Shown here: piece by piece, positions 12,601 to 25,229 of the stretch
How the letters are laid out: each line of letters begins with the position of its first letter
Position numbering within the stretch: the first letter of the stretch is position 1
Source of the DNA: Anarhynchus alexandrinus
Lineage: Eukaryota; Chordata; Aves; Charadriiformes; Charadriidae
Direction: 5' to 3'
Length of the DNA stretch: 64,000 bases
Assembly: GCA_008711295.1 (NCBI GenBank)
Contig: VUYV01000073.1
Span: 4,111,124-4,175,123 of the forward strand
Notes under the pieces: generated by a model
Databases searched by the model: none
Seen by the model: only the letters and a program-made list of their open reading frames with translations
Told to the model about the DNA's origin: nothing
Made by a program: the position numbers and the translations under genes

Positions 12601-13155
12601 ATCACAAAGGTAATGTGGATGAAGAAGGAACAAGGAACGGCTGCCGCAATTAAAGAAAATACAAATGGTCAAACTTCTGGAAGGCTGTAAGCCTCATTTT
12701 CCTTTGCTTTGCTGCATTTGCTGGATCAAAGATGCTTGAAGTGGATTTAACTGCCTGTCCCTTCTTGCAATGTCAAAACGGTGGAAAGGAGACACGATGT
12801 AGATGAGAACCACGTTCTGCAGAATTAGGTTATGGTAAGATAATTACACAAACAGCCTTCATCCACATGCTGCGCAGTGCAGGCAGGATTTAAATGGTTC
12901 AAGTTGTGCAGGCTGAAATAAATAGTCACTATCAGGTCACTCACTGGTGGGCCAGGGACATCATCTTCTAGAGGACACTCTTCTTCAGCCATTTCTGCAC
13001 CAGGAGTGCCTCTTGGAGAGAGCCCAAGTAGCACTGAGGGATGGGTTTGCTGGCACCTGGCTGCTCCCCATGGCCAAGCTGGGAGTGGGGCTCTGGGCTG
13101 GACCCCAGCTTTGGCTGTGGTCATGGGCTTCTCCTGCAGGTGAGGTGGGTCAGGG
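9676..13155. other. Single-copy DNA; GC-richer block just before a CR1
   Basis: Mostly AT-rich with no gene seen. From about 12945 to 13150 the composition turns GC-rich (open on both strands, 115-152 codons in overlapping frames). It may be the 5' part of the same CR1 or another worn repeat, but I cannot align it to either by eye. Confidence 0.45.
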
Positions 13156-13998
13156 GAATGAAGGCAACACAAAACTGGGAGGAGTGGCTGATATGACAGA
13201 GGGTTGTGCTGCTGTTTGGAGGGACCTGGACAGGCTGGAGAAATGCGCTTACAAGAGCCTTATGAAGGTCAACACAAGGAATTGCAAAGTCCTGCCCTTG
13301 GTGAGGAACAACCCCATGCATCAAGTCAGGCTGGAGCTGCCCAGCTGGAAAGCAGCTTGGCAGAAAAAGACCTGGGAGGCCTGGTGGACACCAAGTTGGC
13401 CATGAGCCAGCAAGAGCCCTTGCCACCAAGAAGGCTAACAGTATCCTGGGTTGCACTAGGAGGAGTGTTACTAGCAGGTGGAGGGAGGTGATCCTTCCCC
13501 TCTACTCAGGACTGGTGAGACACATCTGCAGTGCTGTGTCCAGGTCTGGGCTCCCCAGTACGAGAGAGACATGGACATACTGGAGACAGTCCAGCCAAAG
13601 CCACAAAGATGATGAAGGGACCAGAGCATCTCTTCGATGAGGAAAGGCTTATAGAGTTGGGACTGTTCAGCCTGGAGAACAGAAGGCTCAGGGGGATCTT
13701 ATCAATGTCTGTAAATACCTGCAGGGAGGGTGCAAAGATGACAGAGCCAGGCTTTTGTCAGTAGTGCCCAGTGACAAGACAAGAGGGTATGGGCACAGAC
13801 TGAAACTCGGGAAGCTGTCTGAACATCAGGAAATATACTTTTTTACTGTGAGGGTGACCTAGCACTGGCACAGGGTGCCCAGGGAGGTTATGGAGCCTCC
13901 ATCCTTGGAGGCATTCAGAAGCTGTCTGGACATGGTCCTGGGCAACTGGCTTTAGGATGAGATGACCTCCCCAACCTCAACCACTCTGTGATTCTGTG
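13156..13998 (+). mobile_element. CR1 LINE, 5'-truncated degenerate copy
   Basis: It aligns in order with the CR1 ORF2 tail and 3' end: an AAAACTGGGAGGAGTGGCTG block, a RDLDRLE-like stretch, AAAAAGACCTGGGAGGCCTG, a VLPLYS-like region, the GGAAAGGCTTATAGAG region and the terminal ACTCTGTGATTCTGTG at 13983-13998. Where the catalytic FADDTK should be, the translation reads NEGNTK, so the active-site aspartates are gone. Frameshifts and stops break it further. This copy is clearly older than the one at 57321. Confidence 0.88.
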
Positions 13999-16900
13999 CA
14001 GACAGCTGATTCTTGTTGGGGTAACAGCATTGTTGACATTTACCTCCCAAGCAAAGTCAGGAGAAATCTTTTCCTTGAAGACATTCTGCTCAACAAGACA
14101 AAGCCTTTGTGGCTGTGTTTGCTCAGACTGTAAAACACTGAGGGCAGAGAGGTCCAAACCTGGGTGCAGGGGCAATGGTGCTGGTGGGGTGGCCAGTGGG
14201 TGCAGAGGGCTGAAGAGAAGAGGGAGAAACAGGACAAATAACGTCCAGATGTGGAACGGCTTAGTTCGAGTGGCTGTTTAGTTGAAGGTGGGGGGAAAAG
14301 GCCACTAGCAAAGCTGGGATGACATGCATTCCTGTTATTGGAAGAGGAGTAAACATAACTGTGACAAGAAGCTGTGAAAACATCTTAGGTGGCAACAACA
14401 GAAGCAAGGTCTGGTGGCCCTGCTGTAGCCTGTTACTGGTCAGCACTACCCCTTTTGCGAAGGCACTGTGGGGATCGGCGCCTTTCCAGGCCCTCACGTC
14501 TAGTCCTGGCCTCAGGGAAGGAGACTCGCAATGGGAGCAATGAGGACAAAGAACATTCTGAAAATTCAGACGTATATTCACAGAGAAGATGTGTGTGTGT
14601 TTCCAACCTCCCCCGCTTTTCTCCATGTAAACATTTATTTAACTTTAAAAAATCACTGGCAAATGGCTGATGGTGTTGTTCTCAGGTTATAGTTGCTAAA
14701 CCAGCTCCAGGCTTGGTTCATTACAGAGTAATGATGGCTTTGCATCTTCTTGTTTGCTATTCAATAATTGTCCTCTTGAGTCAAAGTGCCTATTGACCTG
14801 AACAAAATATAATTGTGTCTCACTTCAACTTTCAAATTTTTAAAAGCATTTCTCCATTGAACTGGCCTTCTCCAATAATGATTGTATTTGTTATAGATTT
14901 CCCTGGCAACATAACAGTATGGAAATAAGCATTTGTAATAATCTTTTCCGCTTCAGTTCTAATATGCAATAGTCATTTTTACATCAACAGCCACTGTCTA
15001 GCCTTCCCTTCAGTGTAAAGGCTAAAGAGCTGCTCAGCATCGCGAGTGCAAATGATGTGTCTCTCAGCTTCTCTGTGTCACAACCTCTCAGAAGCTCCTT
15101 GTTCCCATTTACTAAACAGGGACAAACAGCATCTCCCTTCCTCTGCAGATGCTGAGGCATCTGCAATGGGTTGGCACCTACTTTCAGTCTCACCTATGGA
15201 AGAGAGTTTTCAGAAGTGGTAGCACTGGTAAATCCACTTACAGACAGCAAGAACTTTCAGACTCTAATAAATCAATCCACTTTTCATTCTTATTTAAAGG
15301 TTTGGAAAGCTCCCAAACCATGGGAAGTTTGGGAGTGTATTGCTCCTTCCCTCCTTGTGATGCACTATCCAGGGAGTAATTGGGGAATTTGCTTCCAGGT
15401 GGCCAGGGGAACGCCGCAGCAATCTCTCAGCTAACTTCTTGATTTGATACCATCTCCATACTGAAAGATCAGCCGGTTTGTTTTAAACTGCGCAATATAA
15501 TTCTGTACAACTAATGACTGTTATCAGTGGCTTTGATCCCTTACAAAAACTGCATATAGCACTTCTGAGTGTAATTCAATGTGGTAGGTTTATTACCTTA
15601 ATAGTCAGGAGAAAATTTTCAAGACCACTCTATGCAAAATCAACTGCTTTGTTACATTTAATTAATTCAGGTTCATGTGATTTTAGTGCAGCATAAACAG
15701 TTAGGTGTTGAGAAATGGAGAACATAAAAATAAAATGAATAAAATAAAATTTTTGTCCAAACCTGATTATTTCAGTTTTGTTTAAAAGACTAGAAACAGC
15801 TTTTGCTAAGAACTAGTTACTAACTAAGCTAACAGCACAACATAGGATAAAAATATTTTAAAAAATATGCCGCATGGTCACTTGGTGCAGGAACTTAAAT
15901 ATTTAGTTTAAAATTCCAGCATATGCTTGTTCCACATGAAAGGCCACTGTAAACAGTTCCAATTACTGCTAATTGATTTAAACCTCAGAACTCAGTAGGA
16001 AATCACAGATGTTAACTGCTCAGTGATGCACTAAAACTTCCTGAGTTTCTCACAAAAGATTCAGTGTAATTGCAAGATATCTTTTTGAGGCCCAGGGATT
16101 ATATAAATCTGTTCCAGTGAGAGCTGTTCCACGGAAAGCATTGATGTTAGGCTTGTAAGGCTGTTAAGGAAAATAACTTTATATTTGTTTCGGGACCTTC
16201 AACCTGTAGGAGACTGAAGAAAATGTCTAACGTTTTTGTACTGCAAAGAAGAGAGAAACTCCCTCTTTTTTGGACTCCCATGAAGGATTTCAGAACCCTT
16301 TAAAAAGAAAGCTGGCTGTTTTCTTGAAAAGCTGAAAAAAGATGTGGCAGAAAGACTTGGAAAATATCCAGTCAGCAGAAAATAGGTCTCCTGAACTAAT
16401 ACGCAAGACTGAAGTTTAAGCTATAGGACAGAGAATATAGAGAAAATGTTCCAGAAGTCTTTGATTAAAAAACCATAAAGGTTGTCTTTGGACTATCTGG
16501 GAGCCTGAAGTTAAACAACGGAGATAAGTGCATAAGCAGGATGCAATAACCACTTAAATGTAAATGAAGACAAGCTTCAGCAACCAAATTGCTTCTAGAA
16601 TTAAAATGACCCTGTTCCCCTCCTTATCCATAGAAACTACCTACAGATGCTATCTGCTGGCTAATCCTCACCTTCATTTCCTTTTCTGTGGCAGTTATGA
16701 TGAAGTTCTCTCTAGCAGAAGTGATTTTTCTGAAAGTTAAAGAAATATTTTTTCTAAAACCCACAGAGCTAGTAATATAAATTCTTTAATATCATTAGGC
16801 ATTCAGTAATATCGCAAGCTGACGGTGAATCTCTCGGCAAGATGAAGTGTTGCAGATCAATTACTGGCAGGTTTCCCAGCAGGTGAGTCGGGAGCTCAGC

Positions 16901-17599
16901 TTTTATGGTTTAAACCCTGAGGGCATCTCTGGGCTGCAGGTTATTTTTTGCTGGGGGTCTGGGACCTCCAGGGTTGGTGGCTCTGGCACAGCGCAGACTA
17001 AGAGCAACAGCTTGCTGAAGAAAGTGAGTTGGATAAAACTGCAAATTAGAAATCAGGGGAATTGGGATCTGCTGCGTGACTGCCATTTTCCCATGCCTCT
17101 GCATGCTGTTTGTAAAATAAAAGAATTATTTGTCCCCTGTGAAGCCTTCTGAAATCCCATTAGAAAATGCTGTCTGTCAGGAACATGGTGTTCGCAGTGC
17201 TGCTGCGGGTCCCAGGCATGGCTCCCAGCCCAGAAGATGATAGAGGGAGAATCCCTTTCCTAAGGAATGCTCTTTAAGACAGTAATACCAGCGCAAAGAC
17301 AATGGGCCATCCCTCTGCAGCTGAGGTTATGTTTATGTCAGTGCAAGCCCGGTATGTCTGACAGCAGTTTCTGTCCCTGAGTGCACCGGCCAGAAATTTA
17401 TGGCTTAACAGGCAGAACAACCATGTCAAAAAGGCACTCTGGCCTCAGGTGAAGGGGACACTGCCCAGTTACACCGGCAACATTAGGGGATCCTCTCTGC
17501 CTACAACTACCCGCCAGCCCATTCCAGGGCACAACGCTTACCCTGCCTCTCCTTCCCGCCCCAAGAAGACAGAAACAAAACATCAGTTAGGGATCATCA
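13999..17599. other. Single-copy DNA, no gene seen
   Basis: AT-rich, with a GC-richer patch at 14100-14550 that leaves overlapping frames of 65-121 codons open on both strands. No domain is recognised and there is no CpG-island-like density. Confidence 0.5.
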
Positions 17600-17970
17600 T
17601 CCTAGACCTACAGGGTCACGCAGGTTGGAGAGCACCTTGGGGTCATCCAGCTCCAAGATGCCATTCAAGACTGGGCCAACATCCACCAAGTCCCTCAGCC
17701 TGGCTGGGGGGCAGCGTTTGTACGGCAGGAGCACAGGCAAGGGCCATTAGCAATGTCGGTGTCCTCGCCCGGCTTGGTCCTCACCATTTGCTCCTTCTTG
17801 GCAAGTCTGCTAGTGTTTTGGGCGAGGCCCCTGGTTTACTCTGCAGCCTTTTCCAAAGGTGTTGTCTGGACTGGAAGACTCCCTCAGCCTCCATCTGTAC
17901 TGTGCTCCAGTACTGCCGTATGGTTTATATTGTGTCCCTCCTATATTATAGTTTTAGGTATGCAAATTGA
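17449..17970 (+). other. Longest open frame in the window (173 codons), probably not a gene
   Basis: A GC-rich frame starts with ATG at 17449. The predicted peptide is rich in P, S, G and L, with no signal peptide, zinc finger or catalytic motif that I recognise. The middle part (17600-17710) looks like a worn CR1 in the other orientation, which argues against a real protein. The overlapping second frame (17753-18001) is also open, so the openness may simply reflect composition. Confidence 0.12.
17600..17710 (-). mobile_element. Possible very worn CR1 3' fragment
   Basis: The order CACGCAGGTTGGAGAGCACC, TTGGGGTCATCCAGCTCCAA, CCACCAAGTCCCTCAGCCTG follows the reverse-strand CR1 3' layout (GGTTGGAAAGACCTTNAAGATCATC, CCAAC, then CCAAGTCC...CCCTCAG). 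Terminal 8-bp units are not readable. A library search is needed to confirm it. Confidence 0.4.
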
Positions 17971-20844
17971 AAGAAATCCAGTGTGTGTGTTGTCTTCCTA
18001 GTCATCCTCTTAAAAATACAGAGGAAAAACCGACAATGGACAATATTTATGCTGGGAATAATAGCCCAAGAATCAGGAGGAACATATTTTCCCATGTTGT
18101 TATGCATACATTTTGGAAATGTTATCCTGCTGTTCATTTAATGAGATTGTACTGGGGAAAAAAGGAGAAGGATGCAGGCGTGGTGAATGTGTCTAGCAAA
18201 TCTTTAAATGCCTGAGTGGTGATGATAATGTAAGCAGGAGTTTATTGCTCTGCATTTTAGAAATACATTTTAAAAACTTCCAATTTTGCTAGGCATTTTT
18301 TTGCATACGGGCAGTTCTGCCTCTCCTTTCTATAATTTTATTGCAGCTGTAATAGCGATTTTGGAAAACAAATGCATTCCGCTATATTTCAAGGCTTTGT
18401 CTATGGTACTGGGTGATATTTGATTTATGAAAAGAAGGGACTATTTGGCCCACCCTCTGTGTTTCTGACAGAAAACTACAGTAAATTGAGATTAATATAT
18501 CAGTTCCTTGTGCATGTGGGTGGATATAAGGGAGATGCAGATTTCAGTCTCATGGAGGTTTCTCTTCTCACCTTATGTAAGCTTGTAACCTATTATTGGT
18601 TTTTTTCCATCTTTACTCCTCCAGTCTCAGGCAGGATGCTTCTAACAAGATGGTAAGTTTATTGGCTGTTGAGTCTTCCTTGAGATTGTTACAATTGCAT
18701 CTTAGTCCTTTGAACTTGTCTATCATTCCTGTCTTCTTCAAATTAAACAGGGGATGTGGAGGGAGGAGTTAGCCTTTCTTTCTCCACTGAATTGGCTACT
18801 GTCATTACACTGCTTTCTTTCGGACTCTCTGCCAGTCCTAGCATCTGTTTTTTAGAATATGATTTTTCAGTCTGTATCCTTTCACTAACTGGACGTATTA
18901 CTCTTAGAAGCGACTCAGATCCCGTTATTTTTGTAAGCTAAATGTCAATTTTAATTTGAAGGTGGCACTTGAGGTCAGATTTCCCCACCCTGCCCTTCCC
19001 CAGCCCCCACCATCTGTATTGGAGGTATTGAGATGGTCTCTATGGAAATTCCTTGGCATTCTGGATTTAAATCGGTGTATGAGAAAGGAAAGCCTTTGTT
19101 CTCTATACTTTCCTGTCTCCTCTGGAAGAAGCAATACTTGATGCTGACCAGCACCCTAAGACATGACTCTTTTCTCAGTCTATTTTTGGTTACCAGGCGG
19201 TACTGGATATAATTTCATTAGCCATTGTGCCTTAAATCAAGCTCTCATTACCTGATTTGAAATGTTATTGTGTGGTTTCTGAAACAGTTATTTTTATCAA
19301 ATCATATTTAAGCATTGAAAGTGGAGCTGAACAAGCTGCAAAGAGAATGTTATGTTGCTAAGAAGTTAAGAAGGGTGTTGATGGAAGATAATGGCTCCTA
19401 GAAAACTGGATAGACTAAAAAATAACCTTGCTACATCTGGATAGTGGCTTTGTCATGGCATTAGATAGCTATTACAGAACTGTACACTGTCTTTCCTGCT
19501 GTGAAACAAGAGGTGAGAGAAGCCAATTTTTAGCCATTTTTACATTTCGTTAACAAATAGTCTTCCTTGAAAATGCACTTCTCTAGATCTTGGCAGTAGT
19601 GAGATGCCTGTAGACAGGAGCATAAATCTCCTCTCAGTGATTTGTGGGGCTGGATATTAAACCTGCAAAATCCTGAATGTACCTGGCCATATACTATAAG
19701 ATGAGTGCACTGGTAATGTTATTGGTCAAATATCCTTGGTGAGACCCATGCAATTCCATGGTCATGTACCAAACTGCAGCCTTCTGTTGTCAGACTTGTT
19801 TACTGTCTTCCAGATGAGTCCAATACTCAAGAAGAAGTAATATCTAGCTTATTTTCAACTTGCTGTAGCTCCTTAGGCCTTGCAACGACAAAGGAATATT
19901 ATTTTCAAACCAGAGAATAATTTTAATCTACCCTCAAGATACCGGCACCTGAAAGTAATCATGTAAAAGTTATTATACACCTTTCCTTCCTCCAAATTAC
20001 TTACAAGGAATACTGTTATTGCAAGCAGGCAGCGAGTGCTGGGGCATTCACATCCCTCTGTGCATGACCCCGGGTGGACCAGCGCTGTGTCCTGGGTGCT
20101 GCTGCCTGCTGCTGGGAGGGGGGACGAGGCATGTGAGCAGCACACCCACGGATGCTGCTCTTCTGAAGACGTTTCTAATATTAGATTCGTGTTATTGATC
20201 TCTGCTCTCCCTGGAGCCAGGAAAAAACCTACCAAAAGAAGCCAACGAGGAAAGTAAGGCAAAATGTAAAGAACTGACTTGTGTTTGTTGTTAAAGAGGG
20301 TTGTGAAATGCTTGCTGCGTAGCTTAGATCATCCACAGGACAGTGATGAAAATCACACTGGCATGGGCATTATGCAGCATTTATGTCTGTTTTGCTCTTA
20401 AAATGAGCAAATTGGGGTTATAGAGAACTATATGCAATTCTGAGGCATTGTGCTAACTGAATTTCTCCCCAAGTGCGTACAAGTATAATGGAACAGATCC
20501 CTCAGGCAAACTTGCATCGTCCAGTGATGAAAAGGCCAAGGAAAGTTCAGATACATGCTACCAATCCAAAACCAGAAGTCCATGAAAGGCCACTGAAAGC
20601 AGGAATGGTGTTTACTTCAAACATTGTAATTAAACACTAAAAATTATGTTGTAGGCTTGGGTAACTACAGCGGGTTCCCTTGTTGCCACTAGCCCTGCAT
20701 CAGCACACTGGTGCAGGTACCAGCGTGCTCAAGCAAGTGTGCAATAAAACCATGATGGAAGCTTGCAAGGCCTCAACCTGAGCTGTGTAGTTCAGTCCTT
20801 CCAGCCTTGACGCCACAGTGTGAGGATGCAGAGGACATCATGGC
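17711..20844. other. Single-copy AT-rich DNA, no gene seen
   Basis: No repeat family recognised. It contains a possible microexon at 18625-18652 and a 129-codon frame on the - strand (19873-20262) with no known domain. Confidence 0.5.
18625..18652 (+). other. Possible 28-nt microexon between strong splice signals (speculative)
   Basis: A pyrimidine-rich run at 18600-18622 ends in CCAG (AG at 18623-18624). Only 28 bases later a near-consensus donor, GATG|GTAAGT, follows (GT at 18653-18654). Both signals are of good quality and very close together. The length is not a multiple of three, so inclusion would shift a frame. Chance pairing is quite possible. Confidence 0.13.
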
Positions 20845-21376
20845 TCATAGAATCATAGAATGGTTCAGGTTGGAAGGGACTTAAAAGATCATCTAGTTCC
20901 AACCCCCCTGCTATGGGCAGGGACACCTTCCAGGTTGCTCAAAGCCCCATCCAGTCTGGCCTTGAACACCTCTAGGGATGGGGCCTCCACAACTTCTCTG
21001 AGCAACCTGTTCCAGTGTCTCACCACCTTCATACTGAAAAATTTCTTCCCGATACATAATCTAAATCTACCCTCTTCCGGTTTGAAGCCATTCCCCCTCG
21101 TCCTATCACCACATGCCCTTACAAAAAGTCACTCTTCAGCTTTCTTGCAGATCCCTTTCTTGAGGCTGTTATAAGGTCGCCCTGGAGCCTTATTTTTCCC
21201 AGGCTGAACAACCCCAACTGTCTCAACCTGTCTTCACAGGAGAGACATTCCATCCCTCTAATCATCTTCGTGGCCCTTCTCTGGACCCGCTCCAACAGGT
21301 CCATGTCCTTCTTGTGCTGAGGACTTCAAAGCTGGACACAGTACTGCAGGTGGGGTCTCACAAGAGAGGAGCAGAG
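20845..21376 (-). mobile_element. CR1 LINE, 5'-truncated, reverse orientation
   Basis: The left edge TCATAGAATCATAGAATGG (20845-20863) is the reverse complement of the (ATTCTATG)n CR1 tail, followed by GTTGGAAGGGACTT and CATCTAGTTCCAACCCCC. Read on the - strand, the copy runs from a [13 protein letters not shown] stretch through the [12 protein letters not shown] region to the 3' end. The truncation point is near 21376. Its 3' wording (TATGGGCAGGGACACCT) matches that of the copy at 57321, so the two belong to related subfamilies. Confidence 0.93.
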
Positions 21377-23041
21377 ACATGTTTCCAGGCTGAGTCCCTG
21401 CTGTTGTTGCTGGTCACATACAGAAAAGGCTGCATGCAATACTGATACTACATAATGTACACCAGAAATCTTGGTTGTTTTAACGCTAATGTATCGGAAA
21501 CCTCTTTAACTTTTGACTGAGGCTTGGTTCATGTTGATATAATTAGCCTGGAGTCAACAGACAACACCCTCTCTAAAGAGTTCAGGCATGAGTGAATTAA
21601 CCTTTCTGGGACTGCAAAGGGACTTGCTTGGAATTTGGGTCCAAGGCTGTGGTTGCATGGCACGGTAGGTCTGGCCGCAGGGCTCCTGATACCAGACCCA
21701 AAGTGATGCAGCGGGTTGACATGGTATGAACTCCCCCTGTGGTTTCAGATTTGTTCCAGAACAGTTGGATGGGCTAACTTTGTACTGAGGAGCTTTACAC
21801 AAGATCAGGTTCCAGCTGTCCTCTGCAGCCAGTGCTCCTGATTGCATAAAGCTAGAGTTAATTCCCTGCTGGTTGTGGAGGTTATTCAACAGAAATATGA
21901 CCATCTGCCTGTGCCTGCTCTGGATCATATTTGTACTGCTGGGTAACCTGCCTGATAGCACATCGATAAGCAGTAGTGATCACAGGACCGTGGTCTCAGA
22001 GGTATGAGCCTGAGATTAAAAAACATCTCAAAATGGTTAGGTTTTCCCCTCAGCAGTAGCTTTACTACCTATTATTTCAGATATCCACTTGCAAAAGGGC
22101 AGGGGGTGCGGGTGAGCATCAAAAACTGAAGGAAAGAAGTCAACACAGCTTTCTGCTGCATGACTGTCTTGTATATTTGTGAGAAAATGATGCCTTGTAC
22201 CTCCCTCTCTTCTCCCTAATACAGAGCTGAATCATTAAGACTCTGCTAATAAACTGCATTTGGGTTGTCTGCGCAATTTCCAATGCATTTAACAAAGGAA
22301 TAAATTCAATCAAGCATCCATGGGTTAGCTGACCAACGTCAACTTCAAGCAAAAGGAAGCAACAGTGTTCTTCCCAAAAGCAACCACGGATTTTAGTCCA
22401 TTGTTGAAAGTGCAGTATTTTATAGTGCTCTTTTATCTGTCCTCTACCAAAGGAGTCTTTAACAAGAGCTGTACAGACACTTGTCACAGTCCTGCTGTCT
22501 GTTACCTACCTCTAATTTTTACAGAGCACTGAAATTTATAATGCTACATTAAGCTTGATTCATTACCACTCTCCGTATTTCACTCACAGCAGTCCTGTTT
22601 ATGTCAACAAAACTTCATGAAAAGCATTGCCTGTTACCCCCAGGGGGACTGATGGTTTTGTTCCTTGTACCATGGCCCTGTTTTTCTAAAAAGGATTTTA
22701 TCTACAGCTGTTGAAGCTTTCTTTCTGCTCCTTTCTGCTGATTTAAGTTTAAAATTGTAATAAGAACTTTTCAGTAGCTTTTTCTGTTAGGATTATTACT
22801 AGGACAAAGATAAAATATTCGTGGGTCTTTTTCTAATGAATATTCCAAGTTTGCAAATCGTTACGACGTGCCTTACCTAATGCCAAGGGAAGGAAAAGGA
22901 ACACCAGATAACGTGATGCTGCAAAGCTCAGTTTAATTTAGCGGGGCCAAGCAAGGGACACGCTCTGCCAGAAACAGCTTTTCACGCACTCTCACCCCGC
23001 CCCCATCAGCTGAGACCTGCCCCCCTCATCTCTCCAGCGAG

Positions 23042-23695
23042 ATGGTGATGTCTACTCCAGCTGGTCCTAGGGGCGAGTTCTGGACAGTGGGCATGCTCCA
23101 GTGCATGATGGTGCCAGCTTGGGTGCTAGATGTAGTTGGACATCCATGTGACAGTGCTGCCCTTATCACCAGCATTAAGGGTCATTATGGCCATGTGTCA
23201 GCCCTGGCCACCAGTCCCTCTGGCCACGATGACATCCTGCTACACCTCTCTCATAGTTTCAGGTGTGCTCTTCCAACAGGCGTGGCTACACATCTCCGAT
23301 GGTTTCAGGTATGCTCTCCTGTTGGGCACTGGTCCGTGGCTCACATAAGGCTCATGCCATGGTTTCCATTGCCCTGTTGGCCGCAGCTCACCATGATCAG
23401 CCTGTTTGTGCCATGCCCAGCTCTTGGCCCGGCTGAGGCTGTGATACTCCCATGTCACCTGTAACTGTGGAGGGGAACTTCCTGCAGTTAAGCTTTGGGA
23501 CTCTGGGCCTAAATCTCTCTTTTTTTTATTATATACAGAACTGATGAAACGCACAAATATGTATATATTATTACTGGTTGTTGTGTTACAACAGGCCAGA
23601 CCAGAAGACTCACTAATAATGAAGACAAGTAAAAAACTCCTTTTTTGCTCTTTCTGATGCATTGCCATTTCATTTAATTCCCCTTCACATTTCAC
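23042..23695. other. GC-richer block open on both strands, nature unknown
   Basis: A 140-codon frame on + (23042-23464, ATG at 23042) faces a 151-codon frame on - (23240-23695). Two related phrases, AGTTTCAGGTGTGCTCT (about 23254) and GGTTTCAGGTATGCTCT (about 23299), hint at an internal duplication. I recognise no domain, no splice structure that fits, and no repeat family. It could be a worn mobile element absent from my memory, or a non-coding transcript. Confidence 0.2.
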
Positions 23696-24300
23696 TTTTC
23701 TCAGTTGCAGGGCCCACTTCAGCTCGACTGGATGAGTGCAAGGGTCTCACTGTTTCTGGAGAAGGGACCCCTACTCCAGCTACCATCCTGGACAGACTTT
23801 GGCTCAGTTGTCCAGGCGGAGGCCAGGGCATGACTGTCCACATGGGTCCTCATGGGAATGTCCCTGACATCCACCGAAAGTCCTTCTAAACTCAGAACCT
23901 TGTGATAGCCAGTCCTGGGAGTTCATAAGACTGGTTTGTCCATTGGCAGAAAAGAGAAAGCATGTGAATTATGTTTGTGGAAAAAAATATAGTAGAAACA
24001 ACTGAGAAAGAGCTTCAGAAACAAATCCCTTTTCTCTAGTGTGTTTGAGGAGCAGCTGGCTACAAATGATAATTGTCTTCTATTTAGGAACAATAAATTA
24101 AAGCAGAGTGAAATAAAGGGAGGGATATTTCCAAAGACCTAGCTGATAATTTATAAGGGCTTGTAATCACTGTAATTAAATGTATATTAGAAATCTATAA
24201 CTACAATATGAAGCTGATTTAAAATGACAGTTACTTTCTTGTGTCATGTACTTCTTCCTAATGATGACTTGTATTTGACAAAGTTGAATTAACAATGTTT

Positions 24301-24320
24301 GTATTAAAATGTATTAAAAT
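24301..24320 (+). repeat. Tandem duplication of GTATTAAAAT
   Basis: Two exact adjacent copies of a 10-base unit, probably a replication-slippage product. Confidence 0.85.
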
Positions 24321-24896
24321 GTAACGCAGTGGATGCTTGCTGCACAAACCTGTCAGATTTGGAAATTACATCCTTTTCAAGAATATCTCCAGACCTTAAA
24401 AGGACACTTTTGAAATAGGAAAATACTGAGCAAACTCATATATTACATTGTAAAAATCTGCCAATGCAGGAATGTCTACAGCAGAAGCAGATAAGGAAAT
24501 ACAAATTTTAGCAATCCCTCTGTGCTTGCAATGTTAAAGAGCAACTTTCTGAGTTTGAGAGCAAGGGTCATCACATTCCCTTTAAGAAGTCACTGCCTGC
24601 CACATGGCACGCTACCTTCAAAATTTTATTACATAGCAAAAGCCTTGTTTCCCTTAATGAGATGCCTAATTAATTGTAGAGTACCGTATTGAATTAAAAC
24701 CTACAATTTTTTTTAGAACTAAGGGCCCCAAACTGGATATCTAGAAGCCCAGATCCCCAAGAACAGCAGCAGTCCCTGAAAGTGCAGCAGTAGAATTTCT
24801 TGCGCGTGAAAACTGGTCTTGAATCTTCCAATAAGTGATTCCCATCAGCAGCTGTTCAATGGTTAATTGTGTCTCACTGTAGGTTTCTCCTGTTTC

Positions 24897-24910
24897 TGTG
24901 TGTGTGTGTG
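24897..24910 (+). repeat. (TG)7 microsatellite
   Basis: Seven uninterrupted TG units. Likely polymorphic in length. Confidence 0.85.
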
Positions 24911-25213
24911 AGCGCCTGCCTTCCTCCTCGCTTCAGAGGTACCTGGAGAAGATCTGGTAGGACAGTAAGATAGATAACGCTGCCCTCCCCGTGCCCTGTG
25001 TCTCATCTGTGTGCGTCCCCTGGCGTCCGCCTAGTTAGGATATGGAGAAGTGGGGAAGTTATGCTGTGAACACCCAGAGAGCCAAATTAGCCCTCATACC
25101 TCAATAACTCAAAATGTATCACCAAATTCAGGTATGTCATAACAGCTGATGGCAGCTGCTAAGGAGCCTACCCGGTCCCTTATTCTCCATTTTGTGATGT
25201 GCTATAAATTGTC

Positions 25214-25229
25214 TTTTTTTTTTTTTTTT
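25214..25229 (+). repeat. Poly(T) tract, about 16 T
   Basis: An uninterrupted run of T between GTC and GCC. No poly(A)-tailed retrocopy is seen on either side. Confidence 0.85.

Noticed and set aside
22632..22650. A CTCF-like site in ACCCCCAGGGGGACTG
   Set aside because: It only partly matches the CCACNAGGGGGC consensus and is better described as a short GC palindrome.
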